Of a DNA stretch of 39,606 nucleotides, positions 24,599 through 34,530 are shown piece after piece. Position numbers and translations under genes: made by a program. This DNA is from Hutsoniella sourekii ATCC 700629 (GTDB taxonomy: Bacteria; Bacillota; Bacilli; Lactobacillales; Aerococcaceae): NCBI RefSeq assembly GCF_000518205.1, contig NZ_JADD01000023.1, positions 1 through 39,606 on the forward strand, given 5' to 3'. Position 1 is the first letter of the stretch. Every line of letters starts with the position of its first letter. The notes below the pieces were generated by a model that had not been told where the DNA came from, searched no databases, and saw only the letters and a program-made list of their open reading frames with translations.

Positions 24599-25954
24599 CT
24601 AACTATTTTTGATAATTCTAGCAATAAAAAAACCATCCGTCTGAAATTGGTTAGGCCACACCCGAATAAAACCATCTGAAGTAATCAACTCGGGATTGCG
24701 TACTTCATCTGGAGTAATGGCTAACACTGAGTAATTGGAATATTTTTTTAAGAAACGCTCGATCGCCTCTTCATTTTCCCCTCTGGTCAATGTACAAGTA
24801 CTATAAATTAAGATACCGCCTACTTTTAAATATTGCTCTACATTCTCAATTATCTGTTCTTGAATGACTTGCAAGGCGGCAACCGATTGAGGAGTTTGGC
24901 TATATCGGATCTCTGGTTTGCGGCGCAAAAGACCTAAGCCAGAGCAAGGCGCATCTAGGTATATTCTATCATATAAAGAAGAGGAATCTGGCTTAAATTT
25001 TCTTGCATCAGCTAATTTTAAGTGCAAGCGATCTTCTAAGCCTAAACGCTTCCTGTTTTCATCTAGTTTATTTATTTTTTCGGCTGAGACATCTATCGCT
25101 GTCACTTGCCCTCGATCGAGAAGACCCGCAATATGTGTAGCTTTTCCCCCTGGGGCTGCACAAGGATCTAATACATGCTCATCCCCAGCTAAACGGCCTA
25201 AGGGAGCAACCAACATCGAACTTTCATCTTGAATTGTGATCAATCCCTTTTTGAAGACTTGACTATCTGCTAAATTTCCCTTGAGTGATCGAACAGCCTC
25301 GTTTGATAAGACACCCGGTTCAACTTGATAACCTTCTTCTTTTAAAGCTTGAATCACAGCAGACTGGCTCATCTTTTTTTCAGGATTAATTCTAGCACTT
25401 ACATAGGCCTTCTCATTAAAGGATTTAAGAAGCTTGTCGATATCTGATCCAGGATAGACTGATTCGAGTTCATCAATGATCCATTGCGGGATCGAATATC
25501 GGATCTCTTCTTTATCAATCTTACCAAGATCCACTGGTAACCAGTCACGTTGAAATTTTCTCAAAATGGCATTGATAAATTTAGCTAGACCTTGATGACC
25601 GTTGATTTTACCAATTTCAACAGCCTCGTTGATGACCGCATGATCAGGAACTCGGTCCAAAAAGATTAGTTGATAAAGACTCATTTCAATCAAAGTTTGC
25701 ACCCATCGATCCGTTTTCTTACCCTTAGTTAAAAGCTCAAAATAATAGTTCAAAGTCAGCTTTCTTTGCAGGCATCCATAAACAAGTTGAGTCATTAATC
25801 GTTGGTCAGCTGAATTTAGTTGAGAATTTTTTAAGCTCTCATTAATTAATACATTTGAATAGCCCTCTTGATATTCAATCTGATATAAAATATTTAAAGC
25901 TTGGAAACGAGCATTTTCATTGAAATAATTCTTGGCTCTTGATTTTATTTTCAT
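24599..25954 (-). CDS. rsmB: 16S rRNA (cytosine(967)-C(5))-methyltransferase RsmB
   Basis: RsmB uses S-adenosylmethionine to methylate C967 of 16S rRNA. The 451 residues comprise an N-terminal NusB-like helical RNA-binding domain (about 14-140) and a Rossmann methyltransferase domain. The SAM loop is LDPCAAPGGKATHIA, and the acidic residue at the end of strand 2 lies in TAIDVS. The two catalytic-loop cysteines lie in DAPCSGLG and YSTCTL. The ATG follows the fmt stop after 3 bases, with AGG of the fmt end as ribosome site. Normal length. Confidence 0.96.
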   Translation of the reverse strand: MKIKSRAKNYFNENARFQALNILYQIEYQEGYSNVLINESLKNSQLNSADQRLMTQLVYGCLQRKLTLNYYFELLTKGKKTDRWVQTLIEMSLYQLIFLDRVPDHAVINEAVEIGKINGHQGLAKFINAILRKFQRDWLPVDLGKIDKEEIRYSIPQWIIDELESVYPGSDIDKLLKSFNEKAYVSARINPEKKMSQSAVIQALKEEGYQVEPGVLSNEAVRSLKGNLADSQVFKKGLITIQDESSMLVAPLGRLAGDEHVLDPCAAPGGKATHIAGLLDRGQVTAIDVSAEKINKLDENRKRLGLEDRLHLKLADARKFKPDSSSLYDRIYLDAPCSGLGLLRRKPEIRYSQTPQSVAALQVIQEQIIENVEQYLKVGGILIYSTCTLTRGENEEAIERFLKKYSNYSVLAITPDEVRNPELITSDGFIRVWPNQFQTDGFFIARIIKNS

Positions 25955-25957
25955 ATT

Positions 25958-26908
25958 TTACCTAGTTTCAAAAGTTTGACCGATCAACTCATCAGCCGAG
26001 CGTCCATTAAAATAATCTTTTAATTTAATACGCTTCTTGCCAGCTGGCTGCCACTCGTAAACGGCTAGATAAGTATCTGCTCCTGCTTGAACGACAAAAT
26101 AATCTTCGCCCGCTCCAACAATGGTTCCCACTTCTGCTTGCTCGCCTGAATAAACAATTGGCTTAGCTTTCCAGATCTTGACGCGTTTTTTGTCTAACCA
26201 AGTATAAGTAGATGGGAAGGGGCTAAAGGCACGAATATGTCGATCAATTTGCTGGGCATCTTGCTGCCAATCTAATTGTTCTTGCTCACGATTGATCGTT
26301 GGTGAAAAGGTCACCAATTCCTCATCCTGAGCTTGGGCTTGAATCTTACCTTCTATTAGTGCAGGCAGGGTTTCCATTAATAAGTCTTTCCCTAAGTCTG
26401 CAAGTTTAATAAACAGGCTACCAGTATCGTCATCATCATGAATAGACAGTCTTGCTTGCGCGAGAATATCCCCTGCATCCATCTTACTAGTCATGTAAAT
26501 GATTGAAATGCCCGTTTCTTGTTCGCCTTGCCAAATTGCATAATGAATTGGTGCGCCCCCCCGATACTTAGGAAGAAGAGAAGCATGTACATTAATGGCT
26601 CCATACTTCGGCGCTTCTAATAAACTCTTAGGCACAAACTGGCCATAGGCAGCCGTGATTATAAGGTCAGCTTTCAATTCTAATAACTCTTTTGCTTCAA
26701 TCGATCCACTAATTTTTTCTGGTTGGTAAACTGGTAGATCGTATTCTAAGGCTAGATCTTTGACTGGAGAGAACGTTAGCTTGCGCTTACGTCCCACTGG
26801 GCGATCGGGTTGAGTGACAACTGCAACAATTTGGTGTTCACTTTCAAGGAGCCCCTGCAAAATAGTCTTCGCAAAGTCGGGGGTTCCCATAAAAATTATT
26901 TTTGCCAT
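25958..26908 (-). CDS. fmt: Methionyl-tRNA formyltransferase
   Basis: Fmt adds the formyl group to initiator Met-tRNA from 10-formyltetrahydrofolate. The 316-residue protein has the catalytic residues at the same numbers as E. coli Fmt: Asn106, His108 (INVHASLLPKYRGGAPI) and Asp144 (MDAGDIL). The N-terminal MGTPDFA and RPVGRKRKL loop and the C-terminal OB-like tRNA-binding domain are present. It sits between priA and rsmB, as usual. Confidence 0.97.
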   Translation of the reverse strand: MAKIIFMGTPDFAKTILQGLLESEHQIVAVVTQPDRPVGRKRKLTFSPVKDLALEYDLPVYQPEKISGSIEAKELLELKADLIITAAYGQFVPKSLLEAPKYGAINVHASLLPKYRGGAPIHYAIWQGEQETGISIIYMTSKMDAGDILAQARLSIHDDDDTGSLFIKLADLGKDLLMETLPALIEGKIQAQAQDEELVTFSPTINREQEQLDWQQDAQQIDRHIRAFSPFPSTYTWLDKKRVKIWKAKPIVYSGEQAEVGTIVGAGEDYFVVQAGADTYLAVYEWQPAGKKRIKLKDYFNGRSADELIGQTFETR

Positions 26909-26931
26909 AATTGATTCCTTTCCTAGGTCGA

Positions 26932-29331
26932 TTAAATAAATATTTGAGGTTCATGGTCAATACTCACATAGAGGCCGCGACGAGCATCCTCTTGACTAGC
27001 CTCTAAGAGATGCGTGAGGATCTGATTTAATTCCTGTCGATCTTTATATTTTAAAAATATTTGATAGTGGTAACGCTGATTGATTCTAGCAATTGGACCC
27101 GGACTAGGCCCTAAGATAATGACCTCCCCTTGCCAAGGAGTCTTACTTAATTGGCTTTTGATCTCATGGGCCCGCCTAAAGGCCTGTCCTTGGTTTTTAC
27201 CGACTACCGAGATCAAACTGGTAAAATAATAGGGAGGATATTTAGCTAAATGTCGACGTTTCATTTCCTGGAAGAAAAAATTCTCATAGTCATGTTTCTG
27301 GGCTAGTCTAATGACATAATGATCCGGATTATAGGTTTGGATAATTACTTCGCCAGCTAATTCACCTCGCCCAGCTCGACCGCTGACTTGTGTTAATAAT
27401 TGAAAAGTTCGCTCACTGGCACGAAAATCTGGAATATTTAAGCTGGTATCAGCATTGATAACCCCAACTAAGGTTACATTTTCAAAATCTAGCCCCTTAG
27501 CTATCATTTGGGTTCCCAACAATATATCCGCCCCACCTCGGCCAAATTGATCGAGTAGTTGCTGATGAGAGCCTCTCTTTTGGGTGGTATCGTTATCCAT
27601 CCGTATGACGCGAGCATGTGGAAATAATTCCTCAAGACTTTCGGCAATCTTTTGCGTACCCAGCCCTTGGGTTCGTATATGTGGACTCTGACACTTCGGA
27701 CATACCGATGGTACCGACTCTTCGTGATTACAGTAATGACACTTCATTCGATGCTGACTTTTATGATAAGTCAAGGAAATATCACAATTTGGACATTGGA
27801 CAACATACCCACACTCCCGACACAAGAGATAAGCAGCATAGCCACGTCGATTCAACATGAGAACGATTTGCTGTTTAACTTCCAACCTTTCTTGAATTTT
27901 GTCAAGGAGTTGGAGCGAAAACTCCTGATTAATGTTATTTCTTGACTGTTCGGTCATATCAATAATTTCAATAGGAGGTAATGTCTTGCCATTAATTCGA
28001 TTGGGAAGTGGAATTAATTGGTAGTTACCTACTTGTGCGCGGGCTCTTGACTCCAGACTAGGGGTCGCACTTCCCAAAACTAGGGGAATCTGATTATAAC
28101 CACTTCGCCATTTAGCAACATCTCTAGCATGATATCGTGGATTATCTGATTGCTTATAGCTCGTCTCATGCTCTTCGTCAATGATAATCAGACCTAAATT
28201 TTCAAGTGGAGCAAAGATTGAAGATCGAGCCCCAACCACGACTTTAGCCTCTTGTTTAATAATTCGCTGCCATTCATCAAATTTTTCAGTTGTCGTTAAA
28301 GCTGAATGAAGGACCGCTACTTGGCTACCAAAGCGGGAAACGACTCTCTCAACCATTTGAGGAGTCAAGGCTATTTCTGGTACTAGTAATAAGGCTGTTT
28401 TCCCATCTTTTATTGCTAGATCCATTAATTGCAAGTAAACTTCTGTTTTGCCACTCCCGGTAACACCTTCAATGAGAAAGGTTTTATCAAGTCCTTCTCT
28501 AATCGCTGGCGCAATCGCTTGATAAGCCAAGCTTTGCTCATGGGTCAAGGCTTTTGGTAAACTTGGTTCAAAGCTTAGATCTTTTAAAGGATCTCGGTAA
28601 ACCTCTTGGTCTACACGGTCAAACCAGCCCTTATCTATCGTTGCTTTGATCACAGGTCGGCTAATTCCTTCTTCTTCTAACCTTTTATATGAAAGCGACT
28701 GATCCACATCCATCATGATTGATAGTAAGAGGGCCTGTTTCTTGCTTTGTTTATTTAAACTTTCCAGCAATTCTTGATAATTTAGGTGTGATTTTTTAAA
28801 TAAATAAGCTTCTGTTTTGATGGTCTTCTGATCTTGTAGACTAAATTTAAAATCGATAATCCCTTGATCAGCTAATTTTTTTATTTGCTTGGGATTGAGT
28901 CGCTTTTCTAAATCACTTCGCTCAACCGTTAATTTTTCCCGATTCCAATCAGGTAGTAGCTGACAGAATGCGTCAATATCATTAATCTTAACGGTAGTTT
29001 CATATTTAACTTTTAAGAGTGATGGGAGCATAGCCTGAAGAATAGATATTTGAAAGGCATGCAAATCATCTTTTAGGTAAAAACTGAGATCAATAAGCTC
29101 CTGATTCAAATAAGATCGATAGTCTAAGATCGATACAAGTGGCTTCAATTGGCCTGCAAAATCAGTCTGGTCACTGAGGCCAACGACGATACCCATGAGA
29201 ACTCTACGACCAAAGTTAACTTCCACTCTCATTCCTAATTCAATGGCTTCCTGCCATTCTTCAGGGACCAAATAATCGAAGGTTCGGTTAAGCTGTGCAG
29301 ACGGAATATCTACAATTACTTGAGCAATCAC
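26932..29331 (-). CDS. priA: Primosomal replication protein PriA (DEAH helicase)
   Basis: PriA reloads the replisome at abandoned forks. The 799-residue protein has the N-terminal 3'BD domain (about 1-105) and Walker A EGVTGSGKTEVYLQL near 290. The DEEH box is IIIDEEHETSYKQ, with GSATPS, and motifs V-VI include GTQMIAKGLDFENV and QVSGRAGRG. Eight cysteines in four CxxC-like pairs, between CRECG and VCPKC, bind two zinc ions. The start is GTG behind GAGGGGG. It is preceded by a terminator after rpoZ and is longer than the ORF of its neighbours by design of the family; nothing is missing. Confidence 0.97.
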   Translation of the reverse strand: MIAQVIVDIPSAQLNRTFDYLVPEEWQEAIELGMRVEVNFGRRVLMGIVVGLSDQTDFAGQLKPLVSILDYRSYLNQELIDLSFYLKDDLHAFQISILQAMLPSLLKVKYETTVKINDIDAFCQLLPDWNREKLTVERSDLEKRLNPKQIKKLADQGIIDFKFSLQDQKTIKTEAYLFKKSHLNYQELLESLNKQSKKQALLLSIMMDVDQSLSYKRLEEEGISRPVIKATIDKGWFDRVDQEVYRDPLKDLSFEPSLPKALTHEQSLAYQAIAPAIREGLDKTFLIEGVTGSGKTEVYLQLMDLAIKDGKTALLLVPEIALTPQMVERVVSRFGSQVAVLHSALTTTEKFDEWQRIIKQEAKVVVGARSSIFAPLENLGLIIIDEEHETSYKQSDNPRYHARDVAKWRSGYNQIPLVLGSATPSLESRARAQVGNYQLIPLPNRINGKTLPPIEIIDMTEQSRNNINQEFSLQLLDKIQERLEVKQQIVLMLNRRGYAAYLLCRECGYVVQCPNCDISLTYHKSQHRMKCHYCNHEESVPSVCPKCQSPHIRTQGLGTQKIAESLEELFPHARVIRMDNDTTQKRGSHQQLLDQFGRGGADILLGTQMIAKGLDFENVTLVGVINADTSLNIPDFRASERTFQLLTQVSGRAGRGELAGEVIIQTYNPDHYVIRLAQKHDYENFFFQEMKRRHLAKYPPYYFTSLISVVGKNQGQAFRRAHEIKSQLSKTPWQGEVIILGPSPGPIARINQRYHYQIFLKYKDRQELNQILTHLLEASQEDARRGLYVSIDHEPQIFI

Positions 29332-29350
29332 TGGTTCACCCCCTCATAAT

Positions 29351-29400
29351 AAAAAACCTTATTCTAATCAGCAAGACTTATCTTGATTGTAGAATAAGGT
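29351..29400 (-). terminator. Terminator between rpoZ and priA
   Basis: On the minus strand ACCTTATTCTA and TAGAATAAGGT pair over 11 bp. An inner AATCA/TGATT helix continues the stem, and TTTTTTATT follows. It probably limits read-through from gmk-rpoZ into priA. Confidence 0.8.
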
Positions 29401-29422
29401 TAATCTCATAATAAATGATTGA

Positions 29423-29620
29423 TTATTTTTCGCGAATGGTCAGCTTGTCAGCAACCACTTCTTCCAATGCCTGCCCAACAGGCTTAACAGATTTATAGGA
29501 TTCCAATTGATGATCGTCAAACATTTGCATCTCATGAGCTCTCTTGGAAGCTAGAATTATTAAACTATAGGTTGATGGAATCTTTTCATTTAATTTATCA
29601 ATGGATGGATAGAGTAACAT
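29423..29620 (-). CDS. rpoZ: DNA-directed RNA polymerase omega subunit
   Basis: Omega assists β' folding in RNA polymerase. The 65-residue protein has the family start MLLYPSIDKLNEKI, then STYSLIILASKRAHEMQ, and ends with KPVGQALEEVVADKLTI, matching Firmicute RpoZ. It begins 2 bases after the gmk stop codon, the conserved gmk-rpoZ pair, and is followed by a terminator. Confidence 0.95.
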   Translation of the reverse strand: MLLYPSIDKLNEKIPSTYSLIILASKRAHEMQMFDDHQLESYKSVKPVGQALEEVVADKLTIREK

Positions 29621-29622
29621 TG

Positions 29623-30255
29623 TTATTCCCCTTTCTGAAAATAGTCATGGATTTGTCTTTGAATTTGGTCAACAACCCGGTCAACCTTTAAATGCTCACT
29701 TTGAATAATCGCATTCACTTGATCAACTGCTTGGTCTACTTCTTCATTGACCACGACATAATCATAATATTGCATCATTTCGATTTCTTCGCGGGCTTTT
29801 TGCATCCGTTCAAAAATAATTGCCTCATCCTCAGTACCTCGCCCACAGATTCTTGACTCTAATTCCGTTAAGTTAGGGGGAGCTAGAAAGATGAATACCC
29901 CTTCAGGCATTCGCTCTTTGACCTTAAGCGCTCCTTGGACTTCAATTTCTAAGAAAACATCATGGCCGGCCTCCAAATTTTCTTGGATTTTTTTTATGGG
30001 CGTACCATAATAGTTTCCCACATATTCCGCATGTTCCAACAGCGCATCTTCCTGAATTAAGTTTTCGAATTCTTCGCGACTAATAAAAAAATAGTCAACA
30101 CCATCTACTTCGCCGTCACGCATCTTGCGAGTTGTAGCAGAGATTGAATAAACATAATTATACTTGTTTTCTTCAAATATAGCCGCTCTTACTGTTCCCT
30201 TACCAACACCCGATGGGCCAGATAAAACGACTAGCAATCCTCTTGATTGTGACAT
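29623..30255 (-). CDS. gmk: Guanylate kinase
   Basis: Gmk phosphorylates GMP to GDP with ATP. The frame is open upstream to 30318, but GGAGG lies just before the ATG at 30255 and the sequence after it, [20 protein letters not shown], is the normal family start. The chosen product has 210 residues. P-loop GPSGVGKGT at 13-21, [16 protein letters not shown] for GMP binding, and FLEIEVQGA follow. It has its own promoter just upstream and leads the gmk-rpoZ transcript. It is separated from the V-ATPase operon by a terminator. Confidence 0.96.
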   Translation of the reverse strand: MSQSRGLLVVLSGPSGVGKGTVRAAIFEENKYNYVYSISATTRKMRDGEVDGVDYFFISREEFENLIQEDALLEHAEYVGNYYGTPIKKIQENLEAGHDVFLEIEVQGALKVKERMPEGVFIFLAPPNLTELESRICGRGTEDEAIIFERMQKAREEIEMMQYYDYVVVNEEVDQAVDQVNAIIQSEHLKVDRVVDQIQRQIHDYFQKGE

Positions 30256-30290
30256 TTTCAACCTCCTGCTTAATGTTATTTGTACCCTTA

Positions 30291-30318
30291 ATAATAGCAT
30301 AAATATACGTGAAGGCAA
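30291..30318 (-). promoter_or_regulatory. Promoter of gmk-rpoZ
   Basis: On the minus strand, -35 TTGCCT (30313-30318) and -10 TATTAT (30291-30296) are 16 bases apart and lie 36 bases upstream of the gmk ATG. Confidence 0.5.
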
Positions 30319-30370
30319 AGCTTCTTTCTTATCCTAATATTAGATAGACTTAAATATTGCCTAAGAATAA

Positions 30371-30395
30371 TTAAAAAAGCCAGACAAGCTGGCTT
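30371..30395 (-). terminator. Terminator of the V-ATPase operon
   Basis: AAGCCAG (30377-30383) and CTGGCTT (30389-30395) pair perfectly. On the minus strand the stem is followed by TTTTAATT. It lies a few bases after the ntpD stop codon. Confidence 0.85.
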
Positions 30396-30400
30396 CCTTA

Positions 30401-31027
30401 TTATTTCATGTCTTTAATTTTCATCATGCGAGTGATAGCAGAACGCTCAGCTTCTTCAAGCTTCATCTCGATAAAATGAATGGTCTCTTTTAAATCAGGA
30501 ATCGTTCGATACTCCAACGCATTAACCCGACGACGTGTTTTCTCTATTTCATCAGCCATTAATTGACAAGTTTTTTCAATTTCAGCCAACTCTAATAGAT
30601 CATCTAAAGACTGCTCAATCGCTTGGATGGAGTCGTCCATTCCGCTATTAGAAGCTACAAAGCTATACTCCACATCGCTATCATTGCCCATCTCATCAAT
30701 GTCTGTAAACATTTGGGGAACTCGAACACTCATGATATTATTTTGTTCGATTCTTAGATTCACTTTTTTTGATGGGATAGCAAACATTTCCTCAACTTGT
30801 TGGCTATTTTCTAAAGACTTAGCCAGTACAAAATTTTGCATAGCTTCGACTAATTGACCTTCAACTTCTTGACGCTTTTCATTATTTTTTCGGATCAGAT
30901 CAATAAATTGACGCATCAATTCATCTTGCTTATCCTTAAGAAGTTTATGCCCTCTCGTTGCCAGCGACAGCTGAGACTTCAGGCGTGTTAATTCACCACG
31001 AGTAGGCTTCACATTTAATTTAGCCAA
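30401..31027 (-). CDS. ntpD: V-type ATPase subunit D (central stalk)
   Basis: Subunit D is the coiled-coil rotor axle inside the A3B3 ring. [37 protein letters not shown], read in segments, matches NtpD from its first residues, and a second long helix ends the protein. The frame can be read from a GTG at 31036 overlapping the ntpB stop. AAGGAG followed 8 bases later by TTG at 31027 gives [10 protein letters not shown], which fits the family start, so TTG is preferred (208 residues). It is the last gene of the operon; the ntpH and ntpJ genes of Enterococcus hirae are absent here. Confidence 0.93.
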   Translation of the reverse strand: MAKLNVKPTRGELTRLKSQLSLATRGHKLLKDKQDELMRQFIDLIRKNNEKRQEVEGQLVEAMQNFVLAKSLENSQQVEEMFAIPSKKVNLRIEQNNIMSVRVPQMFTDIDEMGNDSDVEYSFVASNSGMDDSIQAIEQSLDDLLELAEIEKTCQLMADEIEKTRRRVNALEYRTIPDLKETIHFIEMKLEEAERSAITRMMKIKDMK

Positions 31028-31032
31028 TCTTA

Positions 31033-32415
31033 TCACTCCTTACCAGGAAGGAATTCATCAATCATATCATCCTTAATACGTTTTAACTCTGTTCTCGGTA
31101 AGATATCCAATAGTTCCCAAGCTAGATCAATTGATTCATCAATGGAACGATTTGTCGTAAAGCCTTGGTTGACATATTCCTTTTCAAATCGGTCAGCAAA
31201 TTCTAAATACTTCTTATCTGTATCTGACAAGGCTGATTCCCCTAGTACTGCTGATAATTCCTTAGCTTCCTTACCGGTAGCATAGGCAGCAAAGACTTGG
31301 TTCATAGTAGCTGCATGATCTTTACGCGTTTTTCCTTCTCCGATTCCGTCATCTTTTAAACGAGACAAGGAAGGTAGGACATTAATCGGTGGCTCAAAAC
31401 CGTGGCCATCTATTTCGCGCGACAGGATGATTTGCCCTTCGGTAATATAACCTGTTAAGTCAGGAATTGGGTGAGTAATATCATCTTCTGGCATCGTAAG
31501 AATAGGAAGCTGAGTCACTGACCCTTCTTTACCCTCGATTCTACCGGCGCGCTCATATAAAGTGGCCAAGTCAGTATATAAGTATCCTGGATAGCCTCTT
31601 CGTCCCGGCACTTCACGTCTGGCAGCTGAAACCTCACGTAATGCCTCACAGTAGTTAGTCATGTCCGTCATAATAACTAGCACATGCATACCCTTCTCAA
31701 AGGCTAAATACTCTGCGGTAGTTAGAGCAATTTTAGGAGTTGCAAGTCGCTCAATGGATGGATCATCCGCTAAATTAATAAACAAGACCGAACGGTCAAG
31801 GGCACCAGAATCTCTCAGATCCTTCATAAAGAAGTCAGCCTCTTGGAAGGTAACCCCCATTGCCGCAAAAACAACTGCAAAATTCTCGTCTGAATTCAAT
31901 ACTTGCGCTTGTCTAGCAATTTGAGCTGCTAGTTGTTGATGAGGAAGGCCAGATCCAGAGAAAATAGGTAGTTTTTGACCACGAACAAGCGTATTCAAGT
32001 GGTCAATAGTTGATATACCCGTTTGAATAAATTCATCGGGATATTCACGGGCCACTGGATTAATAGCTTCTCCTTCAATATCCAACTCTTTTTCAGGTAG
32101 AATTTCTGGTCCTCCATCAATAACCTTACCCATCCCATTAAAGATCCGACCAACCATGTCTTCTGATACCGGTAAATGTTGTGGACGACCAGTGAAACGA
32201 ACTTTAGTAGATTGTAAGTTAACTCCTGAGGATCCTTCGAAAAGTTGGACGGTAGCGATATCGCCAGAAATTTCTAGCACCTTACCTTGGCGCTTCTCAC
32301 CATCTTGTAATTCCACTTCAACTAATTCATTGTACTTAGCCTCACTGACACCTTCTACCATCATTAGAGGGCCATCAACTTGAAAGGCAGAGCGGTATTC
32401 TTTAATTATTGCCAA
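31033..32415 (-). CDS. ntpB: V-type ATPase subunit B (non-catalytic)
   Basis: Subunit B alternates with A in the soluble hexamer and contributes the Arg finger without its own P-loop. In its place stands [19 protein letters not shown]. Other family segments are [46 protein letters not shown] and [10 protein letters not shown]. An ATG at 32442 has no ribosome site. TTG at 32415 lies 7 bases after GGAGGT and yields [17 protein letters not shown], the family start, so 460 residues are assigned. It overlaps the end of ntpA by 14 bases, and coupling is expected. Confidence 0.95.
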   Translation of the reverse strand: MAIIKEYRSAFQVDGPLMMVEGVSEAKYNELVEVELQDGEKRQGKVLEISGDIATVQLFEGSSGVNLQSTKVRFTGRPQHLPVSEDMVGRIFNGMGKVIDGGPEILPEKELDIEGEAINPVAREYPDEFIQTGISTIDHLNTLVRGQKLPIFSGSGLPHQQLAAQIARQAQVLNSDENFAVVFAAMGVTFQEADFFMKDLRDSGALDRSVLFINLADDPSIERLATPKIALTTAEYLAFEKGMHVLVIMTDMTNYCEALREVSAARREVPGRRGYPGYLYTDLATLYERAGRIEGKEGSVTQLPILTMPEDDITHPIPDLTGYITEGQIILSREIDGHGFEPPINVLPSLSRLKDDGIGEGKTRKDHAATMNQVFAAYATGKEAKELSAVLGESALSDTDKKYLEFADRFEKEYVNQGFTTNRSIDESIDLAWELLDILPRTELKRIKDDMIDEFLPGKE

Positions 32416-34195
32416 ATTCTTCACCTCCAGCTTGTAACACATTCTTGAGTGTTAAATCAATCTCACGCTTCAACGCTTCGATTTGCCCTACATTTTCAGT
32501 TGGGACAAACTTACTTCTAGCAATACGGTCGCGTAATTCAACTGTGCCATTAAAGACTTCATCTAAATAGGCACCATATTCAATGGCCTCTTGAGCTTTG
32601 TGGTCAAAGTATAGAATATTATCTAGCATTGCTAATTGCTTATTAAAGGGAGTATATTCATCCACATCATCATAAGCATTTTGTTGCAAGTAATCTTCTC
32701 TCAGCATTCTAGCAGTATTCATAGTTATCCGGTCGCGATCAGATAAGGATTCTTCCCCGACTAGACGAACGATTTCCTCTAATTCATCTTCCTTTTGAAG
32801 AATGTCCATGGCTTCTTGAACACGATTCGACCAATCTACTTGATATTGATCGGACATATAAGAACTGACTTCATCCGAGAAGAGGGAATAAGATTCCAAC
32901 CAATCAATGGCCGGGAAGTGACGACGCTGGGCTAAAGGCGCACTCAAGCCCCAGAATACGCGAACCACTCTTAGTGTGTTTTGCGTAACGGGTTCTGAGG
33001 TGTCCCCACCTGGAGGCGATACGGCAGAAATAGCAGTTACAGATCCACGGCGCTCTTCATCGGATCCTAAAGGTCTAACAAAACCAGCCCGTTCATAATA
33101 TTCAGCCAAACGGCTACCTAAGTAAGCTGGATAACCTTCGTCACCAGGCATTTCTTCCAAACGACCAGACATTTCACGTAGAGCCTCGGCCCAACGAGAA
33201 GTTGAATCGGCCATAATAGCGACTGAGTAACCCATATCTCTAAAATATTCAGCAATCGTGATCCCCGTATAAATAGAAGCTTCACGGGCAGCCACTGGCA
33301 TGTTAGATGTATTAGCAATTAATATCGTTCTATCCATTAGTGATTCGCCAGTATTAGGGTCGATTAAGTTAGGGAATTCATCCAAAACTTCCGTCATTTC
33401 ATTACCACGTTCACCACAACCGACATAGATAACAATGTCAACGTTAGAGAATTTAGCAATTTGGTGTTGAATGACCGTCTTCCCTGCTCCAAATGGCCCA
33501 GGTATTGCTGCAGCTCCCCCCTTAGTAACCGGGAAGAAGGTATCAATGACCCGCTGTCCAGTTACTAAAGGCTCACTAGGTGCAAATTTTTCTGCATAGG
33601 GGCGACCCTTACGGACGGGCCATTTTTGAACCAAGCTACCCTGGAATCGATTTCCTTTATTATCTTCAAGTACATAGACCGTATCTTGAATCGTATAAGA
33701 ACCGGATTCAATTTGAATCAAACGGCCTTCATGGCCGTAAGGGACCATAATTCGGTGTTGGACAACTTTAGTTTCGTCAACATAACCGACAATATCTCCC
33801 GCTTTTACATATTCTCCTACAGCTTTTGTAGCTTCAAAGTGCCATTTTTTCTCACTATCTAAAACAGGAACCTTAACGCCTCTTTCTAGATAGTCTGTTT
33901 GAGTAATCTCCATAAATTTATTAAGAGGACGTTGAATACCATCAAACATTTGTGACATTAAGCCTGGCCCTAATTCAACTGATAAGGGACTGCCAGTGGA
34001 TTCAACTGGCTCACCCAGACCAATTCCTGATGTTTCCTCGTATACTTGAATGGCTGCTACATCATTTTTCATTTGAATGATTTCACCAATCAGGCCGAGC
34101 TCGCCCACATAACAAATATCTTGAACTTTTGCTTCTTCCATTCCAGACGCTTGAATTAAAGGTCCAGAAACTTTAATAATTTTTCCTTGTTTCAA
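32402..34195 (-). CDS. ntpA: V-type ATPase catalytic subunit A
   Basis: Subunit A hydrolyses ATP in the V1 head. With the TTG at 34195 the protein has 597 residues. P-loop GPFGAGKT at 233-240, catalytic Glu262 in [29 protein letters not shown] in two blocks, and the non-homologous bulge between about 115 and 200 that marks A subunits of V/A-ATPases are visible. A GTG at 34216 overlaps the ntpG stop but has no Shine-Dalgarno, while GGAGGT stands 6 bases before the TTG. The result, [13 protein letters not shown], matches the family start. Confidence 0.95.
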   Translation of the reverse strand: MKQGKIIKVSGPLIQASGMEEAKVQDICYVGELGLIGEIIQMKNDVAAIQVYEETSGIGLGEPVESTGSPLSVELGPGLMSQMFDGIQRPLNKFMEITQTDYLERGVKVPVLDSEKKWHFEATKAVGEYVKAGDIVGYVDETKVVQHRIMVPYGHEGRLIQIESGSYTIQDTVYVLEDNKGNRFQGSLVQKWPVRKGRPYAEKFAPSEPLVTGQRVIDTFFPVTKGGAAAIPGPFGAGKTVIQHQIAKFSNVDIVIYVGCGERGNEMTEVLDEFPNLIDPNTGESLMDRTILIANTSNMPVAAREASIYTGITIAEYFRDMGYSVAIMADSTSRWAEALREMSGRLEEMPGDEGYPAYLGSRLAEYYERAGFVRPLGSDEERRGSVTAISAVSPPGGDTSEPVTQNTLRVVRVFWGLSAPLAQRRHFPAIDWLESYSLFSDEVSSYMSDQYQVDWSNRVQEAMDILQKEDELEEIVRLVGEESLSDRDRITMNTARMLREDYLQQNAYDDVDEYTPFNKQLAMLDNILYFDHKAQEAIEYGAYLDEVFNGTVELRDRIARSKFVPTENVGQIEALKREIDLTLKNVLQAGGEEFGNN

Positions 34196-34212
34196 TTGAC
34201 TACCTCCCTCAA

Positions 34213-34530
34213 TCACAATATATTAGCACCCACTGCTTTTTCGACATTATCTTGAATTCTCTTCATACCAATTCCCATTTGACCTCGATGGGTTGGGATT
34301 AAAATAACAGCAGGAGTGACTCTTGTGTCGTAGTATCGTACCACTTCGGGTATCAACTCTGCAATGTCTTCTGTTAAGTAAATAATACCATAATCTCCCC
34401 GACCAAGATCTCTCATGGTTTCGCGTGCTTCCTCAGCACTAGTGACCGCAAAGATATCAAATCCTATTACCCTAAAGGGTAATATTGCATCACGATTGCC
34501 TACTACTGCAATCTTATACTGTTTGGCCAT
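34213..34530 (-). CDS. ntpG: V-type ATPase subunit F (NtpG)
   Basis: This 105-residue Rossmann-like protein binds the D subunit at the base of the central stalk and modulates rotation. [21 protein letters not shown], followed by [15 protein letters not shown] and [10 protein letters not shown], is characteristic. It overlaps the end of ntpC by 17 bases and has no strong ribosome site, so translation probably depends on ntpC. The Enterococcus hirae name for this subunit is NtpG. Confidence 0.92.
   Translation of the reverse strand: MAKQYKIAVVGNRDAILPFRVIGFDIFAVTSAEEARETMRDLGRGDYGIIYLTEDIAELIPEVVRYYDTRVTPAVILIPTHRGQMGIGMKRIQDNVEKAVGANIL

Noticed and set aside
27652-27945. 97-residue plus-strand frame inside priA
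   Set aside because: It lies opposite the conserved zinc-binding region of PriA and has no start signals; it is a coding shadow.
30256-30318. N-terminal 21-residue extension of guanylate kinase
   Set aside because: It covers the candidate promoter, lacks family similarity, and a strong Shine-Dalgarno sits before the internal ATG at 30255.
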